A stretch of 14,184 bases of DNA, taken from NCBI GenBank assembly GCA_018819665.1, contig JAHJOY010000236.1, positions 1-14,184 on the forward strand, written 5' to 3'. This stretch comes from a bacterium (GTDB taxonomy: Bacteria > Atribacterota > Phoenicimicrobiia > Phoenicimicrobiales > Phoenicimicrobiaceae). Shown piece after piece: positions 1-6,884 of the stretch (its first letter is position 1; each line of letters opens with the position of its first letter). The position numbers were made by a program, and so were the translations under genes. Under the pieces are notes generated by a model, which saw only the letters and a program-made list of their open reading frames with translations, did not search any database and was not told where the DNA came from.

Positions 1-132
1 CTTTTGATTACTTATATAGGTAAGTTAAGAAATTTTATTTAAATTTATAAAGATAACCAAACAATTAATTTTTATTATTGCAGAAAAGCAAATATTGCAG
101 AAAAGCAAATAAATTAAATTAGGAGGAAAACA
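1..132 (+). other. Non-coding leader upstream of rplV
   Basis: No reading frame here resembles the end of rpsS (S19), which normally precedes rplV, so the upstream gene lies outside the window behind a spacer of at least 132 nt. The stretch is strongly AT-rich. It holds a perfect 17-bp tandem duplication at 77-93 and 94-110 and ends in a strong Shine-Dalgarno site AGGAGG at 121-126. I see no clear array of the 7-nt repeats found in the later long gaps. Confidence 0.6.
77..110 (+). repeat. 17-bp perfect tandem duplication
   Basis: The unit ATTGCAGAAAAGCAAAT occurs twice head to tail with no mismatch (77-93, 94-110), ending 10 nt before the rplV Shine-Dalgarno site. It looks like a recent slippage duplication in the leader. 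No function is visible. Confidence 0.9.
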
Positions 133-477
133 ATGAGTATAAAGGCAGTAGGTAAATATTTACCTATATCTGCTCGCAAGGGAAGACAGGTTTTAGATAT
201 TATTCGGGGCAAGAATGCTGGTGAAGCTCTCTTAACCATGAAGTTTCTTCCTAACCGTTCAGCTAAAATGGTATACAATGTTTTAAACTCTGCGATTTAT
301 AATGCACAAAATAATAATGATATAAACGTAGAAGATTTATATATATCCGAAGCCTATGCTGATGAAGGACCTATAACGAAAAGATTTAGACCTCGGGCTA
401 TGGGTAGAGCAAGCAAAATAAGAAAAAGAACTAGCCATATTACCATTATAGTTGATCATAAAGGGGAGGGGAAGTAA
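133..477 (+). CDS. rplV: 50S ribosomal protein L22
   Basis: L22 binds 23S rRNA early in large-subunit assembly, and its long beta-hairpin lines the nascent peptide exit tunnel. The 114-residue protein has the family length. Its N-terminus (AVGKYLPISARKGRQVLDIIRGKNAGEAL) is the usual L22 opening helix region, and the C-terminal half carries the hairpin rich in Arg and Lys (around residues 80-100, RFRPRAMGRASKIRKRTSHI) followed by the typical end strand. ATG is set by AGGAGG seven bases upstream. The stop codon is directly followed by the rpsC start, which implies translational coupling. The order L22-S3-L16-L29-S17 is the distal half of the S10 operon. Confidence 0.98.
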   Translation: MSIKAVGKYLPISARKGRQVLDIIRGKNAGEALLTMKFLPNRSAKMVYNVLNSAIYNAQNNNDINVEDLYISEAYADEGPITKRFRPRAMGRASKIRKRTSHITIIVDHKGEGK

Positions 478-1212
478 TTGGGACAGAAAGTACATCCAAA
501 AGGATTAAGAATTGGAATTATAAAAGATTGGGATGATAAGTGGTTTGCAAAAAAAGGTTATGCAGAAAATATATATCAGGATTACAAAATAAAACAATAT
601 ATTAAAAATCGTTTAAAACATGCTGGAATTTCTTGTGTCGAAATTGAACGTATAGCTGACCGAGTGAGGTTAACTATAAATTGCGCAAGACCAGGTATTG
701 TAATAGGCCGAAAAGGGGCGGAAGTTGCTAAATTAAAAGAAGAACTGTCTAAATTTGTAAAAAGTGATTTACAGTTAAAAATTATTGAAGTAAAAAAACC
801 GGAATTAGACGCTCTGTTAGTTGCTGAGAGTATTGCTGAACAACTGGAAAGAAGAGGCTCTACTAAAAGATCAATGAGGCAGGCAACCAGCCGATCTATG
901 AAAATGGGCGCTGAAGGCATAAAAGTATCTTGTTCAGGTAGAATAGGTGGGGCTGAAATAGCAAGAACAGAATGGCATTTAGAAGGTAGGTTACCTCTCC
1001 ATACTTTGCGAGCGGACATAGATTATGGTCTTGCCGAAGCTAATACAACTTATGGTAAAATTGGTGTTAAGGTGTGGATTTTCCGAGGAGAAGTACTTCC
1101 AGCAAAAAACAAAAAGGTATCTAACCAGAAAGAAGTAAACAAGGTTTTAACTGGCGAGAAGGTAGAAGAATCAAGTAGAAAAGGAGCACGGAAAGATGTT
1201 ACAACCAACTAG
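478..1212 (+). CDS. rpsC: 30S ribosomal protein S3
   Basis: S3 sits in the head of the small subunit at the mRNA entry channel and contributes to mRNA helicase activity. The 244 residues open with the signature MGQKVHPKGLRIG. A type II KH domain follows, with its GxxG loop at residues 77-80 (GRKG within RPGIVIGRKG). The C-terminal domain holds the conserved LPLHTLRADIDYG and GVKVWIFRGE stretches at roughly residues 172-204. The start is TTG, immediately after the rplV stop, with a GGGGAGG ribosome site about eight bases upstream inside rplV. The C-terminal tail, rich in Lys and Glu, is somewhat longer than in the shortest homologues. The 3' end overlaps rplP by 17 nt. Confidence 0.98.
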   Translation: MGQKVHPKGLRIGIIKDWDDKWFAKKGYAENIYQDYKIKQYIKNRLKHAGISCVEIERIADRVRLTINCARPGIVIGRKGAEVAKLKEELSKFVKSDLQLKIIEVKKPELDALLVAESIAEQLERRGSTKRSMRQATSRSMKMGAEGIKVSCSGRIGGAEIARTEWHLEGRLPLHTLRADIDYGLAEANTTYGKIGVKVWIFRGEVLPAKNKKVSNQKEVNKVLTGEKVEESSRKGARKDVTTN

Positions 1213-1618
1213 AACAAAATATCGGAAAACACATAGGGGAACCATAAAAGGATGTGCCCAAAAAGGAAATTTTATTGCTTTTGGAGATTTTGGTTTGCAG
1301 GCATTAGAGCCTCATTGGATAACCAGTGCCCAGATAGAAGCGGCACGGGTTGCTATTACTCATGCAGTAAAAAGAGGTGGAAAAGTTTGGGTAAGAATGT
1401 TTCCTGATAAATCAGTGACTAAAAAACCAGCAGAAACCAGGATGGGTAAAGGAAAAGGAGCCCCCGACCATTGGGTGGCAGTAGTAAAACCTGGAAAGGT
1501 ATTATTTGAATTAGGCGGAGTTGAACTAAATTTAGCTAAAGAAGCGATGCGGTTAGCCGCCCATAAGTTACCCATAAAAACTCGTTTTCTTTCCAGAGAC
1601 GAACAGGTGGTGGGATAA
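1196..1618 (+). CDS. rplP: 50S ribosomal protein L16
   Basis: L16 binds near the A site and helps position aminoacyl-tRNA and assemble the peptidyl transferase centre. At 140 residues it is close to the usual 136-144. It starts MLQPTRTKYRKTHRG, the family opening, and carries the conserved segment MFPDKSVTKKPAETRMGKGKG at about residues 68-88, which includes the arginine region that lies next to the active site. Translation starts at ATG 1196, inside rpsC, with AAGGAG at 1181-1186. The 17-nt overlap suggests coupled translation with S3. The gene abuts rpmC with no spacer. Confidence 0.98.
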   Translation: MLQPTRTKYRKTHRGTIKGCAQKGNFIAFGDFGLQALEPHWITSAQIEAARVAITHAVKRGGKVWVRMFPDKSVTKKPAETRMGKGKGAPDHWVAVVKPGKVLFELGGVELNLAKEAMRLAAHKLPIKTRFLSRDEQVVG

Positions 1619-1825
1619 ATGAAAGCAAGTGAATTAAGAGATTTATCATTAGAAGAATTACAAAAGAAACTAACTGATTTTAAAGATGAATTATTTAGTT
1701 TGAGATTTCAAGTTGTTACAGGACAATTAGGTAATTCTATGAGAATAAAAGAAGTAAGGCATAATATTGCCAGAGCAAAAACAATTTTAAGAGAAATTGA
1801 ATTAGAAAAAAATAAAGTAAATTGA
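1619..1825 (+). CDS. rpmC: 50S ribosomal protein L29
   Basis: L29 is a small helical protein near the tunnel exit, where it contacts L23 and the surface used by trigger factor and SRP. The 68 residues form the expected antiparallel helical hairpin: helix one around residues 3-34 (ELRDLSLEELQKKLTDFKDELF) and helix two around 40-65, with the conserved NSMRIKEVRHNIARAKTIL. The ATG begins right after the rplP stop codon, so the ribosome site lies within rplP. Nothing unusual is seen. Confidence 0.97.
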   Translation: MKASELRDLSLEELQKKLTDFKDELFSLRFQVVTGQLGNSMRIKEVRHNIARAKTILREIELEKNKVN

Positions 1826-1843
1826 AATAAAAAGGAGGGTTAA

Positions 1844-2101
1844 ATGCTGTCCGGGAAAAAAATTAAAACAAAAATTGGAAAAGTTGTAAGTGATAGTATG
1901 GAAAAGAGTATAGTTGTAAGAGTTGAATACCTGGTATCACATCCTCTTTACAAAAAAAGGATAAAAAAATCAACTAAATTTATGGCACATGATGAAAAAG
2001 ATATCTGTCGTATCGGCGATAAAGTAAAAATTGCTGAAACTCGACCTTTAAGCAAAAGAAAAAGATGGAGAGTTACGGAAATATTAGAAAAAACGAAATA
2101 A
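1844..2101 (+). CDS. rpsQ: 30S ribosomal protein S17
   Basis: S17 is a primary 16S rRNA binding protein with an OB fold, needed early in small-subunit assembly. The 85-residue product shows the family features: GKVVSDSMEKSIVVRVE near residues 12-28, HPLYKKRIKKSTKFMAHDE in the middle, and the closing GDKVKIAETRPLSKRKRWRV. AGGAGG lies seven bases before the ATG. It is the last gene of the S10-type group here. A 286-nt non-coding element separates it from rplN, exactly at the place where E. coli divides the S10 and spc operons. Confidence 0.98.
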   Translation: MLSGKKIKTKIGKVVSDSMEKSIVVRVEYLVSHPLYKKRIKKSTKFMAHDEKDICRIGDKVKIAETRPLSKRKRWRVTEILEKTK

Positions 2102-2387
<286 letters not shown>

Positions 2388-2756
2388 ATGATACAGATGC
2401 AAACACGTTTATTCGTTGCGGATAATTCGGGTGCTAAAGAAATACAATGTATAAAGGTTTTGGGCGGTTCCCGTAGGAGATATGCTAGGATAGGAGACAT
2501 TATTGTTGCTTCAGTTAAAGTAGCAGCAGTGGGAGGAACCTGCAAAAAAGGTGAAGTTATTAAGGCGGTTGTTGTAAGAACCAGGAAAGAACTTGGTCGA
2601 CCAGATGGTTCTTATATTAGGTTTGACGATAATGCAGCAGTTATTATTAGTGCTGAAAATGAACCGGTTGGGACCAGAATATTTGGACCAGTTGCTCGAG
2701 AATTAAGAAATAAAAATTTTATGAAGATAATTTCACTAGCGCCTGAGGTAGTATAA
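2388..2756 (+). CDS. rplN: 50S ribosomal protein L14
   Basis: L14 forms part of the subunit interface, contacting 16S rRNA helix 14 and L19. It is 122 residues long, the most common length in bacteria. It begins MIQMQTRLFVADNSGAKEIQCIKVLGG, and the conserved PVGTRIFGPVARELR lies at about residues 95-109. The ATG at 2388 gives the family N-terminus; an upstream SD-like purine run is at 2368-2379. It opens the spc group. The gap before it has a weak promoter-like pair, discussed in the findings. Confidence 0.98.
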   Translation: MIQMQTRLFVADNSGAKEIQCIKVLGGSRRRYARIGDIIVASVKVAAVGGTCKKGEVIKAVVVRTRKELGRPDGSYIRFDDNAAVIISAENEPVGTRIFGPVARELRNKNFMKIISLAPEVV

Positions 2757-2774
2757 AAAGGGAGGGATAGCGAT

Positions 2775-3107
2775 TTGGTTAACAATAAAGTTGGTTTTAG
2801 AAAAGGTGATAAAGTATTAATTATCATCGGAGAAGATAAAGGTAAGAAAGGAAAAATTGTTCATATTTTCCCCAAGAAGATGGAAGTAATAGTTGAAGGT
2901 GTTAATTTTTTAAAGAAACACTCTAAACCCACCCAAAAGGTTCCTCAAGGCGGAATAGTTAAGCAGGAAGGCGCATTGCATACTTCTAACATCAGATTAA
3001 TTTGCAACAAATGTAATAAACCTACTGCCATTAGAAGAGAGAAAATTAAAGAGGGCAAAAGAGTGAGAGTGTGTAAAAAATGCAGAGAAATAATAGATAA
3101 GGTTTAG
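2775..3107 (+). CDS. rplX: 50S ribosomal protein L24, zinc-ribbon form
   Basis: L24 is one of the two initiators of 50S assembly. The 110-residue protein has an N-terminal KOW motif at roughly residues 8-35 (KGDKVLIIIGEDKGKKGKIVHIFP). The C-terminal part carries two CxxC pairs, Cys77/Cys80 and Cys100/Cys103, which form a likely zinc ribbon of the kind found in the Cys-containing subset of bacterial L24. The start is TTG with GGGAGG around 2760-2765; other in-frame starts do not give the usual N-terminus. It follows rplN by 18 nt and precedes rplE by 11 nt. Confidence 0.97.
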   Translation: MVNNKVGFRKGDKVLIIIGEDKGKKGKIVHIFPKKMEVIVEGVNFLKKHSKPTQKVPQGGIVKQEGALHTSNIRLICNKCNKPTAIRREKIKEGKRVRVCKKCREIIDKV

Positions 3108-3118
3108 GAGGTTGAACT

Positions 3119-3658
3119 ATGCCCCGATTGAAAGATAAATATTTGAAACAAGTTGTACCAGAGATGATGAAAAAATTTAAATATAAAAGCGTGATGGCTG
3201 TTCCCAGATTGCAGAAAACAATAATTAATATCGGGTTAGGAAGAGCTACAAAAGATTCAAAAATTATGGATGAAGCAGTAAAGGAATTAGCTGTTATTAG
3301 CGGACAGAAGCCTATTATTACTCGGGTAAAAAAATCTATATCTAACTTTGGAATTAGAAAGGATATGCCAGTAGGTTGCAAAGTTACCTTACGGAGTGAT
3401 AGAATGTATGAATTCTTAGATAAATTTATTAATATAGCTATCGCCAGAATTCGAGATTTTAGAGGTATTCCTTCAGATTCTTTTGATGGAAGAGGGAATT
3501 ATACTGTAGGTGTAAAAGAACAGTTAATTTTTCCCGAGATAGATTTTGATCAGGTAACCAATACTTTAGGAATGAATATTACTATTGTAACAAGTGCCTT
3601 AAATGATGAAGAAGGGAAAGCCCTTTTAGAATTAATGGGTGTTCCTTTTAAAAAATAG
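3119..3658 (+). CDS. rplE: 50S ribosomal protein L5
   Basis: L5 binds 5S rRNA and, with L18 and L25-type proteins, docks it in the central protuberance; it also contacts P-site tRNA and S13. The 179 residues match the family length. Landmarks are the N-terminal RLKDKYLKQVVPEMMKKFKYKSVMAVPRLQKTIINIGLG and the central IRDFRGIPSDSFDGRGNYTVGVKEQLIFPEI, which is the L5 C-terminal domain signature. ATG 3119 follows AGGAGG at 3107-3112. The gene ends directly at a long repeat-filled gap, with the first heptad beginning 11 nt after the stop codon. Confidence 0.98.
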   Translation: MPRLKDKYLKQVVPEMMKKFKYKSVMAVPRLQKTIINIGLGRATKDSKIMDEAVKELAVISGQKPIITRVKKSISNFGIRKDMPVGCKVTLRSDRMYEFLDKFINIAIARIRDFRGIPSDSFDGRGNYTVGVKEQLIFPEIDFDQVTNTLGMNITIVTSALNDEEGKALLELMGVPFKK

Positions 3659-3875
3659 TGTATATTTCGTATCGCGTATCTCGTATTTCGTATATCGTAT
3701 GTAGTATATAGTAAAGAAAATAAAAGAGAGAAAAAAGAGGGAGCGTATTGCATACGCCCTTTACAGAATAAATAATATAAGCAATTGTATAAAAATAAGA
3801 GTACTCTCTATAATTTGAGATACGAGTTATGAGAAATAAGTAAGTCATATTATGTACTAAAAAGGAGGAAATAGT
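3659..3875. repeat. Intergenic repeat element, rplE-rpsN gap
   Basis: Seven in-phase heptads, each starting with GT, occupy 3669-3717 (GTATCGC, GTATCTC, GTATTTC, GTATATC and variants). A purine-rich tract AAATAAAAGAGAGAAA (3718-3733) follows, identical to 4624-4639. Next comes a hairpin GCGTAT-TGC-ATACGC at 3743-3757. The right part is only loosely repetitive, with a short ATACGAG at about 3820-3826 in the opposite sense. It ends in AAAGGAGG, the ribosome site of rpsN. No credible gene is present; the frames that stay open are artefacts of the repeat. Confidence 0.82.
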
Positions 3876-4061
3876 GTGGCCAAAACATCCCTAATAGTAA
3901 AAGCTAAAAAAGAACCCAGATATAAAGTAAGGAAATATTTTCGTTGCAATATTTGCGGAAGACCTCGAGGCTATATGCGAAAATTTGGTATATGCAGAAT
4001 ATGTTTTAGAAAAATGGCCCACAGAGGAGAATTGCCAGGAATAACTAAATCAAGCTGGTAA
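3876..4061 (+). CDS. rpsN: 30S ribosomal protein S14, type Z
   Basis: S14 binds the 3' major domain of 16S rRNA in the 30S head. This is the short zinc-binding form (often called rpsZ): 61 residues with Cys24, Cys27, Cys40 and Cys43 in the pattern CxxC-x12-CxxC, and the standard C-terminus ICRICFRKMAHRGELPGITKSSW. The long zinc-free paralogue used under zinc limitation in some bacteria is not in the window. The start is GTG 3876 with AAAGGAGG nine bases before; a second GTG at 3874 is in another frame. It is followed after 62 nt by rpsH. Confidence 0.97.
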   Translation: MAKTSLIVKAKKEPRYKVRKYFRCNICGRPRGYMRKFGICRICFRKMAHRGELPGITKSSW

Positions 4062-4123
4062 AAGATATATTTAACGAAGTCTATTATAATGAGTTGGATT
4101 TAAAAGAGAGGAGGATATTATAT

Positions 4124-4522
4124 ATGAGTGTTGTAACGGATCCTGTTGCTGATATGCTAACTAGAATTAGAAATGCCAACAAGGTGCGGCATGATTCTTT
4201 AATTGTACCATCATCAAAGTTAAAATTAGAAGTTACTCGTATATTAAAAGACGAAGGTTTTATTAGAGACTATAAATATAGAGAGGATAATAAACAAGGT
4301 CAATTGACCATCTATTTAAAATATATTAATAAAGAAAAGACCATTAATAATCTTAAAAGAATTAGTAAGCCTGGATTGAGAGTCTATGCAAAAAAAGATG
4401 AGGTACCAGAAGTATTGGGTGGTCTCGGGATCGCTATAATTTCTACCTCTAAGGGTATAATGACTGGTAAAGAGGCTCTACAGCGTCATCTTGGTGGAGA
4501 AGTAATTTGTTATATTTGGTAA
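4124..4522 (+). CDS. rpsH: 30S ribosomal protein S8
   Basis: S8 is a primary binder of the 16S central domain and, in E. coli, the translational repressor of the spc operon. The ATG at 4124 gives 132 residues beginning MSVVTDPVADMLTRIRNANKVRHD, which matches family starts. The in-frame TTG at 4094 would add ten residues that homologues lack, and the GAGAGGAGG at 4105-4113 serves ATG 4124. The C-terminus GGLGIAIISTSKGIMTGKEALQRHLGGEVICYIW is the conserved RNA-binding end. The gene is followed by a 338-nt repeat-filled gap. Confidence 0.97.
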   Translation: MSVVTDPVADMLTRIRNANKVRHDSLIVPSSKLKLEVTRILKDEGFIRDYKYREDNKQGQLTIYLKYINKEKTINNLKRISKPGLRVYAKKDEVPEVLGGLGIAIISTSKGIMTGKEALQRHLGGEVICYIW

Positions 4523-4540
4523 ATGTAAATTAGCATATCC

Positions 4541-4821
4541 GTATATCGTATATCGTATATCGTATATCGTGAAGAAAAGAGAAGACAATAAGCACTATTC
4601 GTATATCGTATATAGTGTATAGTAAATAAAAGAGAGAAAGAAGTAGGTGCTCGGTGAATCGAGCCCGTGAAATATCGGGTCGAATAAATTCGACCCCTAC
4701 ATTAAAAGTAATGCTTTATACGAAAATAGTTTTAATTTTAAATTATGGTTTTTAGTTTTTCGTTTTAAGCTTTTAGCTTGATAAATGATTTATTCTATAC
4801 GATATACGATATACGATATAC
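4541..4821. repeat. 26-bp perfect inverted repeat spanning the rpsH-rplF gap
   Basis: Positions 4541-4566 are the exact reverse complement of 4796-4821, 26 of 26 bases, separated by 229 nt. Both arms are made of the GTATATC heptad. In an rpsH-rplF transcript they could form a long stem enclosing the rest of the element. The loop already holds its own hairpins. Confidence 0.92.
4643..4700. repeat. Double-hairpin module bounded by GTAGG/CCTAC
   Basis: The ends GTAGG (4643-4647) and CCTAC (4696-4700) are complementary. Inside are two hairpins: GCTCG (4649-4653) with CGAGC (4660-4664), and GGGTCGAA (4677-4684) with TTCGACCC (4689-4696) over a TAAA loop. The second hairpin is nearly the same as that at 10445-10464. 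Size, layout and terminal complementarity resemble a REP-like or miniature inverted-repeat element; no protein is encoded. Confidence 0.75.
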
Positions 4822-4860
4822 AATATACGCGATACGCAATACGAAAATGGGAGGTTTTAT

Positions 4861-5400
4861 ATGTCAAGGATAGGGAAGATGCCGATAACTATTCCTAAAG
4901 GAGTTAAAGTTGAATTAAATAATAATAAGATAAAGGTATCCGGAGAAAGAGGTGCTTTAGAGATAAACATTCATCCAGATATTCAGGTAAAGGTAGAAGA
5001 GAACAAGATTTATGTTTCCAGGCCTTCAGATGATAGATTTCACAGATCTTTACATGGATTGAGTAGAAGTTTGATAAATAATATGATTGAAGGTGTGTTT
5101 TCAGGTTTTGAAAAAACCTTGGAAATACAGGGAGTAGGCTACCGAGCTGCTCTTGATGGTGGGAAAATGGTTATTCAGATAGGTTATTCTCACCCCATAA
5201 ATGTTGACCCACCAAAAGGAATTGAATTTGAAGTGGAAAAACAGAAGATAATTAAAGTAAAAGGTATCGATAAACAGCTAGTAGGTGAAACTGCAGCTAA
5301 AATAAGATTATTGCGGAAACCAGAACCTTATAAAGGAAAAGGAATAAGATATGTTGATGAAGTAGTGAGAAGAAAAATAGGTAAAACTGGCGCAAAATAA
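4861..5400 (+). CDS. rplF: 50S ribosomal protein L6
   Basis: L6 lies near the base of the L7/L12 stalk beside the sarcin-ricin loop and factor-binding centre. The 179-residue protein shows two related halves, as in the family: MSRIGKMPITIPKGVKVELNNNKIKVSGERG at the N-terminus, GVGYRAALDGGKMVIQIGYSHPI near residues 92-115, and the hallmark PEPYKGKGIRYVDEVVRRKIGKTGAK at the C-terminus. ATG 4861 follows GGGAGG by seven bases, and this ribosome site touches the right arm of the intergenic repeat. It precedes rplR by 44 nt. Confidence 0.98.
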   Translation: MSRIGKMPITIPKGVKVELNNNKIKVSGERGALEINIHPDIQVKVEENKIYVSRPSDDRFHRSLHGLSRSLINNMIEGVFSGFEKTLEIQGVGYRAALDGGKMVIQIGYSHPINVDPPKGIEFEVEKQKIIKVKGIDKQLVGETAAKIRLLRKPEPYKGKGIRYVDEVVRRKIGKTGAK

Positions 5401-5444
5401 TCGAGACAACACTTTAGATAATTTGTAGGAAAGGAGTGCTAATA

Positions 5445-5810
5445 TTGACTGAAATAAATAAAAGATTAGCTAGGATGAAAAGACATAAAAGAGTACGTAA
5501 AAATATATCCGGTAGTAGTGAGAGGCCACGATTATGTATTTTTAGGAGCTTAAAGCATATATATGCGCAGGTAATTGATGATAGGAAAGGAATAACTTTA
5601 GTTTCTCTATCTACACTTGACCCAGAAATAAAGGGAAAAGAAAAATATCAGGGGAACATAAAGGCTGCTGAAATGCTTGGCAGCTTGTTAGCCAAAAAGT
5701 TAGAGGAAAAGGGCATAAAAAAAGTAGTATTCGATCGAGGAGGTTACCTCTATCATGGCAGAGTAAAGGCTGTAGCAGAGAATACTAGAAAAGGAAAGAT
5801 AGTTTTTTAA
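5445..5810 (+). CDS. rplR: 50S ribosomal protein L18
   Basis: L18 binds 5S rRNA and places it in the central protuberance together with L5. The TTG at 5445 gives 121 residues, the family length. AAGGAG at 5431-5436 is eight bases upstream of it. The in-frame GTG at 5436 overlaps the Shine-Dalgarno site itself and would be a poor start. Landmarks are a basic N-terminus (KRLARMKRHKRVRKNISGSSERPRLCIFRS), the central KHIYAQVIDD, and the conserved end FDRGGYLYHGRVKAVAENTRKG. A 104-nt AT-rich spacer without heptads separates it from rpsE. Confidence 0.97.
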   Translation: MTEINKRLARMKRHKRVRKNISGSSERPRLCIFRSLKHIYAQVIDDRKGITLVSLSTLDPEIKGKEKYQGNIKAAEMLGSLLAKKLEEKGIKKVVFDRGGYLYHGRVKAVAENTRKGKIVF

Positions 5811-5914
5811 TCTAAAAAAGATATTTAATATAAATTCAGAAATAAGATAAATTTAGCAAAAAAAATTAAGAACCAGAAGTTATATTAAGAAAAAATGGGA
5901 GAGGAGGTGGATTA

Positions 5915-6457
5915 GTGCTAAAAATAGACCCTGAAGGTTTAGAGTTAAACGAGACAGTTGTTTTTGTAAATAGAGTAAGTAAAGTTGTAAAAGGTGGAAG
6001 GAGATTTGGCTTTTCTGCTATGGTAGTAGTGGGGAATGGTGAAGGGATAGTAGGTATAGGCTATGGAAAAGCCAAAGACGTTTCTGAGGCAATTAAAAAA
6101 GGGGTGGTAAAGGCAAAGAAGGGTTTGATAAAAGTAAGAATAAAAAAAGGAACTATCCCTTATACAATTATAGGAAAATATGGAGCTGCTAAGGTTTTTA
6201 TGAAACCAGCCTCTCTTGGAACCGGAGTTATTGCTGGTGGTGCTGTTCGAGCGATATTAGAAGCAGCAGGATATCAAAATATTTTAACTAAGTCCTTAGG
6301 AAGTGATAATAATTTGAATATTGCCAAAGCTACTATGGATGCTCTTGTAAGTTTAAAGGACGCTAAAAATGTAGCAAAATTAAGAGGAAAAAGTGTGGTG
6401 GAAATGTATAGCCAACGATTACAACCAAGGGAGGTAATAAGTAATGAAATTAAATAA
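5915..6457 (+). CDS. rpsE: 30S ribosomal protein S5
   Basis: S5 acts at the decoding side of the 30S subunit, contributing to accuracy and the mRNA entry helicase. At 180 residues it is slightly longer than E. coli S5. The N-terminal double-stranded RNA-binding fold is clear (VVKGGRRFGFSAMVVVGNGEGIVGIGYGKAKDVSEAI, residues 25-61). The C-terminal domain has PASLGTGVIAGGAVRAILEAAGYQNILTKSLGS around 98-130. The start is GTG with a very strong GAGGAGGTGG at 5901-5910. The 3' end overlaps rplO by 14 nt, leaving no room for rpmD (L30), which normally lies there. Confidence 0.98.
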   Translation: MLKIDPEGLELNETVVFVNRVSKVVKGGRRFGFSAMVVVGNGEGIVGIGYGKAKDVSEAIKKGVVKAKKGLIKVRIKKGTIPYTIIGKYGAAKVFMKPASLGTGVIAGGAVRAILEAAGYQNILTKSLGSDNNLNIAKATMDALVSLKDAKNVAKLRGKSVVEMYSQRLQPREVISNEIK

Positions 6458-6884
6458 TTTATGCCCGGCTCCTAAATCAGTTAAAAAACGCAAAATATTA
6501 GGGAGAGGTTGTGGCTCAGGTCATGGTTTTACTTCCTGCCGAGGGTCAAAGGGGCAAAATTCTCGTTCGGGTGGTGGAGTCAGACCGGGTTTCGAAGGCG
6601 GTCAGATGCCTCTCTATAGAAGAGTTCCCAAAAGGGGCTTTACCAGTATATTCAAAAAAAATTATAGTATCGTAAATATTGGACGACTAAATATATTTAA
6701 AGATGGTGATGTAGTTACCCAGAAAGAATTAGTTAATAAGGGAATTATAAAAAAAGTAAGGCATGGAGTAAAAATATTAGCTAAAGGTAGCTTAAATAAG
6801 AAATTAACTATAAAAGCAAATAAATTTAGCCAGAAAGCGATAAGCGAGATTGAATCAGTTGGTGGGAAGATAGAGGTGGTATAA
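6444..6884 (+). CDS. rplO: 50S ribosomal protein L15
   Basis: L15 is a late-assembly protein whose extended N-terminal arm threads through 23S rRNA. The 146 residues show the glycine- and arginine-rich arm GRGCGSGHGFTSCRGSKGQ (residues 20-38) followed by SGGGVRPGFEGGQMPLYRRVPKRGF, then a compact C-terminal domain. The arm carries two cysteines at positions often filled by other small residues in homologues. ATG 6444 lies inside rpsE with GGGAGG at 6429-6434. The stop codon is immediately followed by the secY start, so S5, L15 and SecY are likely translationally linked. Confidence 0.97.
   Translation: MKLNNLCPAPKSVKKRKILGRGCGSGHGFTSCRGSKGQNSRSGGGVRPGFEGGQMPLYRRVPKRGFTSIFKKNYSIVNIGRLNIFKDGDVVTQKELVNKGIIKKVRHGVKILAKGSLNKKLTIKANKFSQKAISEIESVGGKIEVV

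Larger units (their letters stand above)
4523..4860. repeat. Intergenic repeat element, rpsH-rplF gap
   Basis: This is the most regular member of the family. Five GT-heptads run from 4541 to 4575 (four identical GTATATC) and four more from 4601 to 4628. The purine tract at 4624-4639 is identical to 3718-3733. A double-hairpin module follows at 4643-4700, then an AT-rich block. Seven consecutive AC-ending heptads fill 4794-4842, right up to the rplF ribosome site GGGAGG. The outer arrays are inverted with respect to each other and include a perfect 26-bp pair. No gene is visible. Confidence 0.88.

Noticed and set aside
582..1019. 145-residue minus-strand frame inside rpsC
   Set aside because: It lies wholly opposite a clear S3 gene and its translation has no recognisable features; it is a shadow frame. 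The same holds for minus-strand frames opposite rplP, rplE, rpoA, rplO and adk.
3550..3848. Minus-strand open frames across the rplE-rpsN gap with peptides like YDIRNTRYAIRN
   Set aside because: The heptad arrays read in any frame give a seven-residue peptide period (Tyr-x-Ile-Arg-x-Thr-Arg) without stops. There is no ribosome site and no protein family; the frames overlap rplE or each other. The same artefact appears at 10182-10437 and 13862-14092.
4094..4123. Ten-residue N-terminal extension of S8 from TTG 4094
   Set aside because: The strong GAGAGGAGG lies inside this stretch and serves ATG 4124, which gives the family N-terminus.
5811..5914. Hidden rpmD or other small gene between rplR and rpsE
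   Set aside because: 104 nt of AT-rich DNA is too short for L30 (about 60 residues), and no frame there has matching features.
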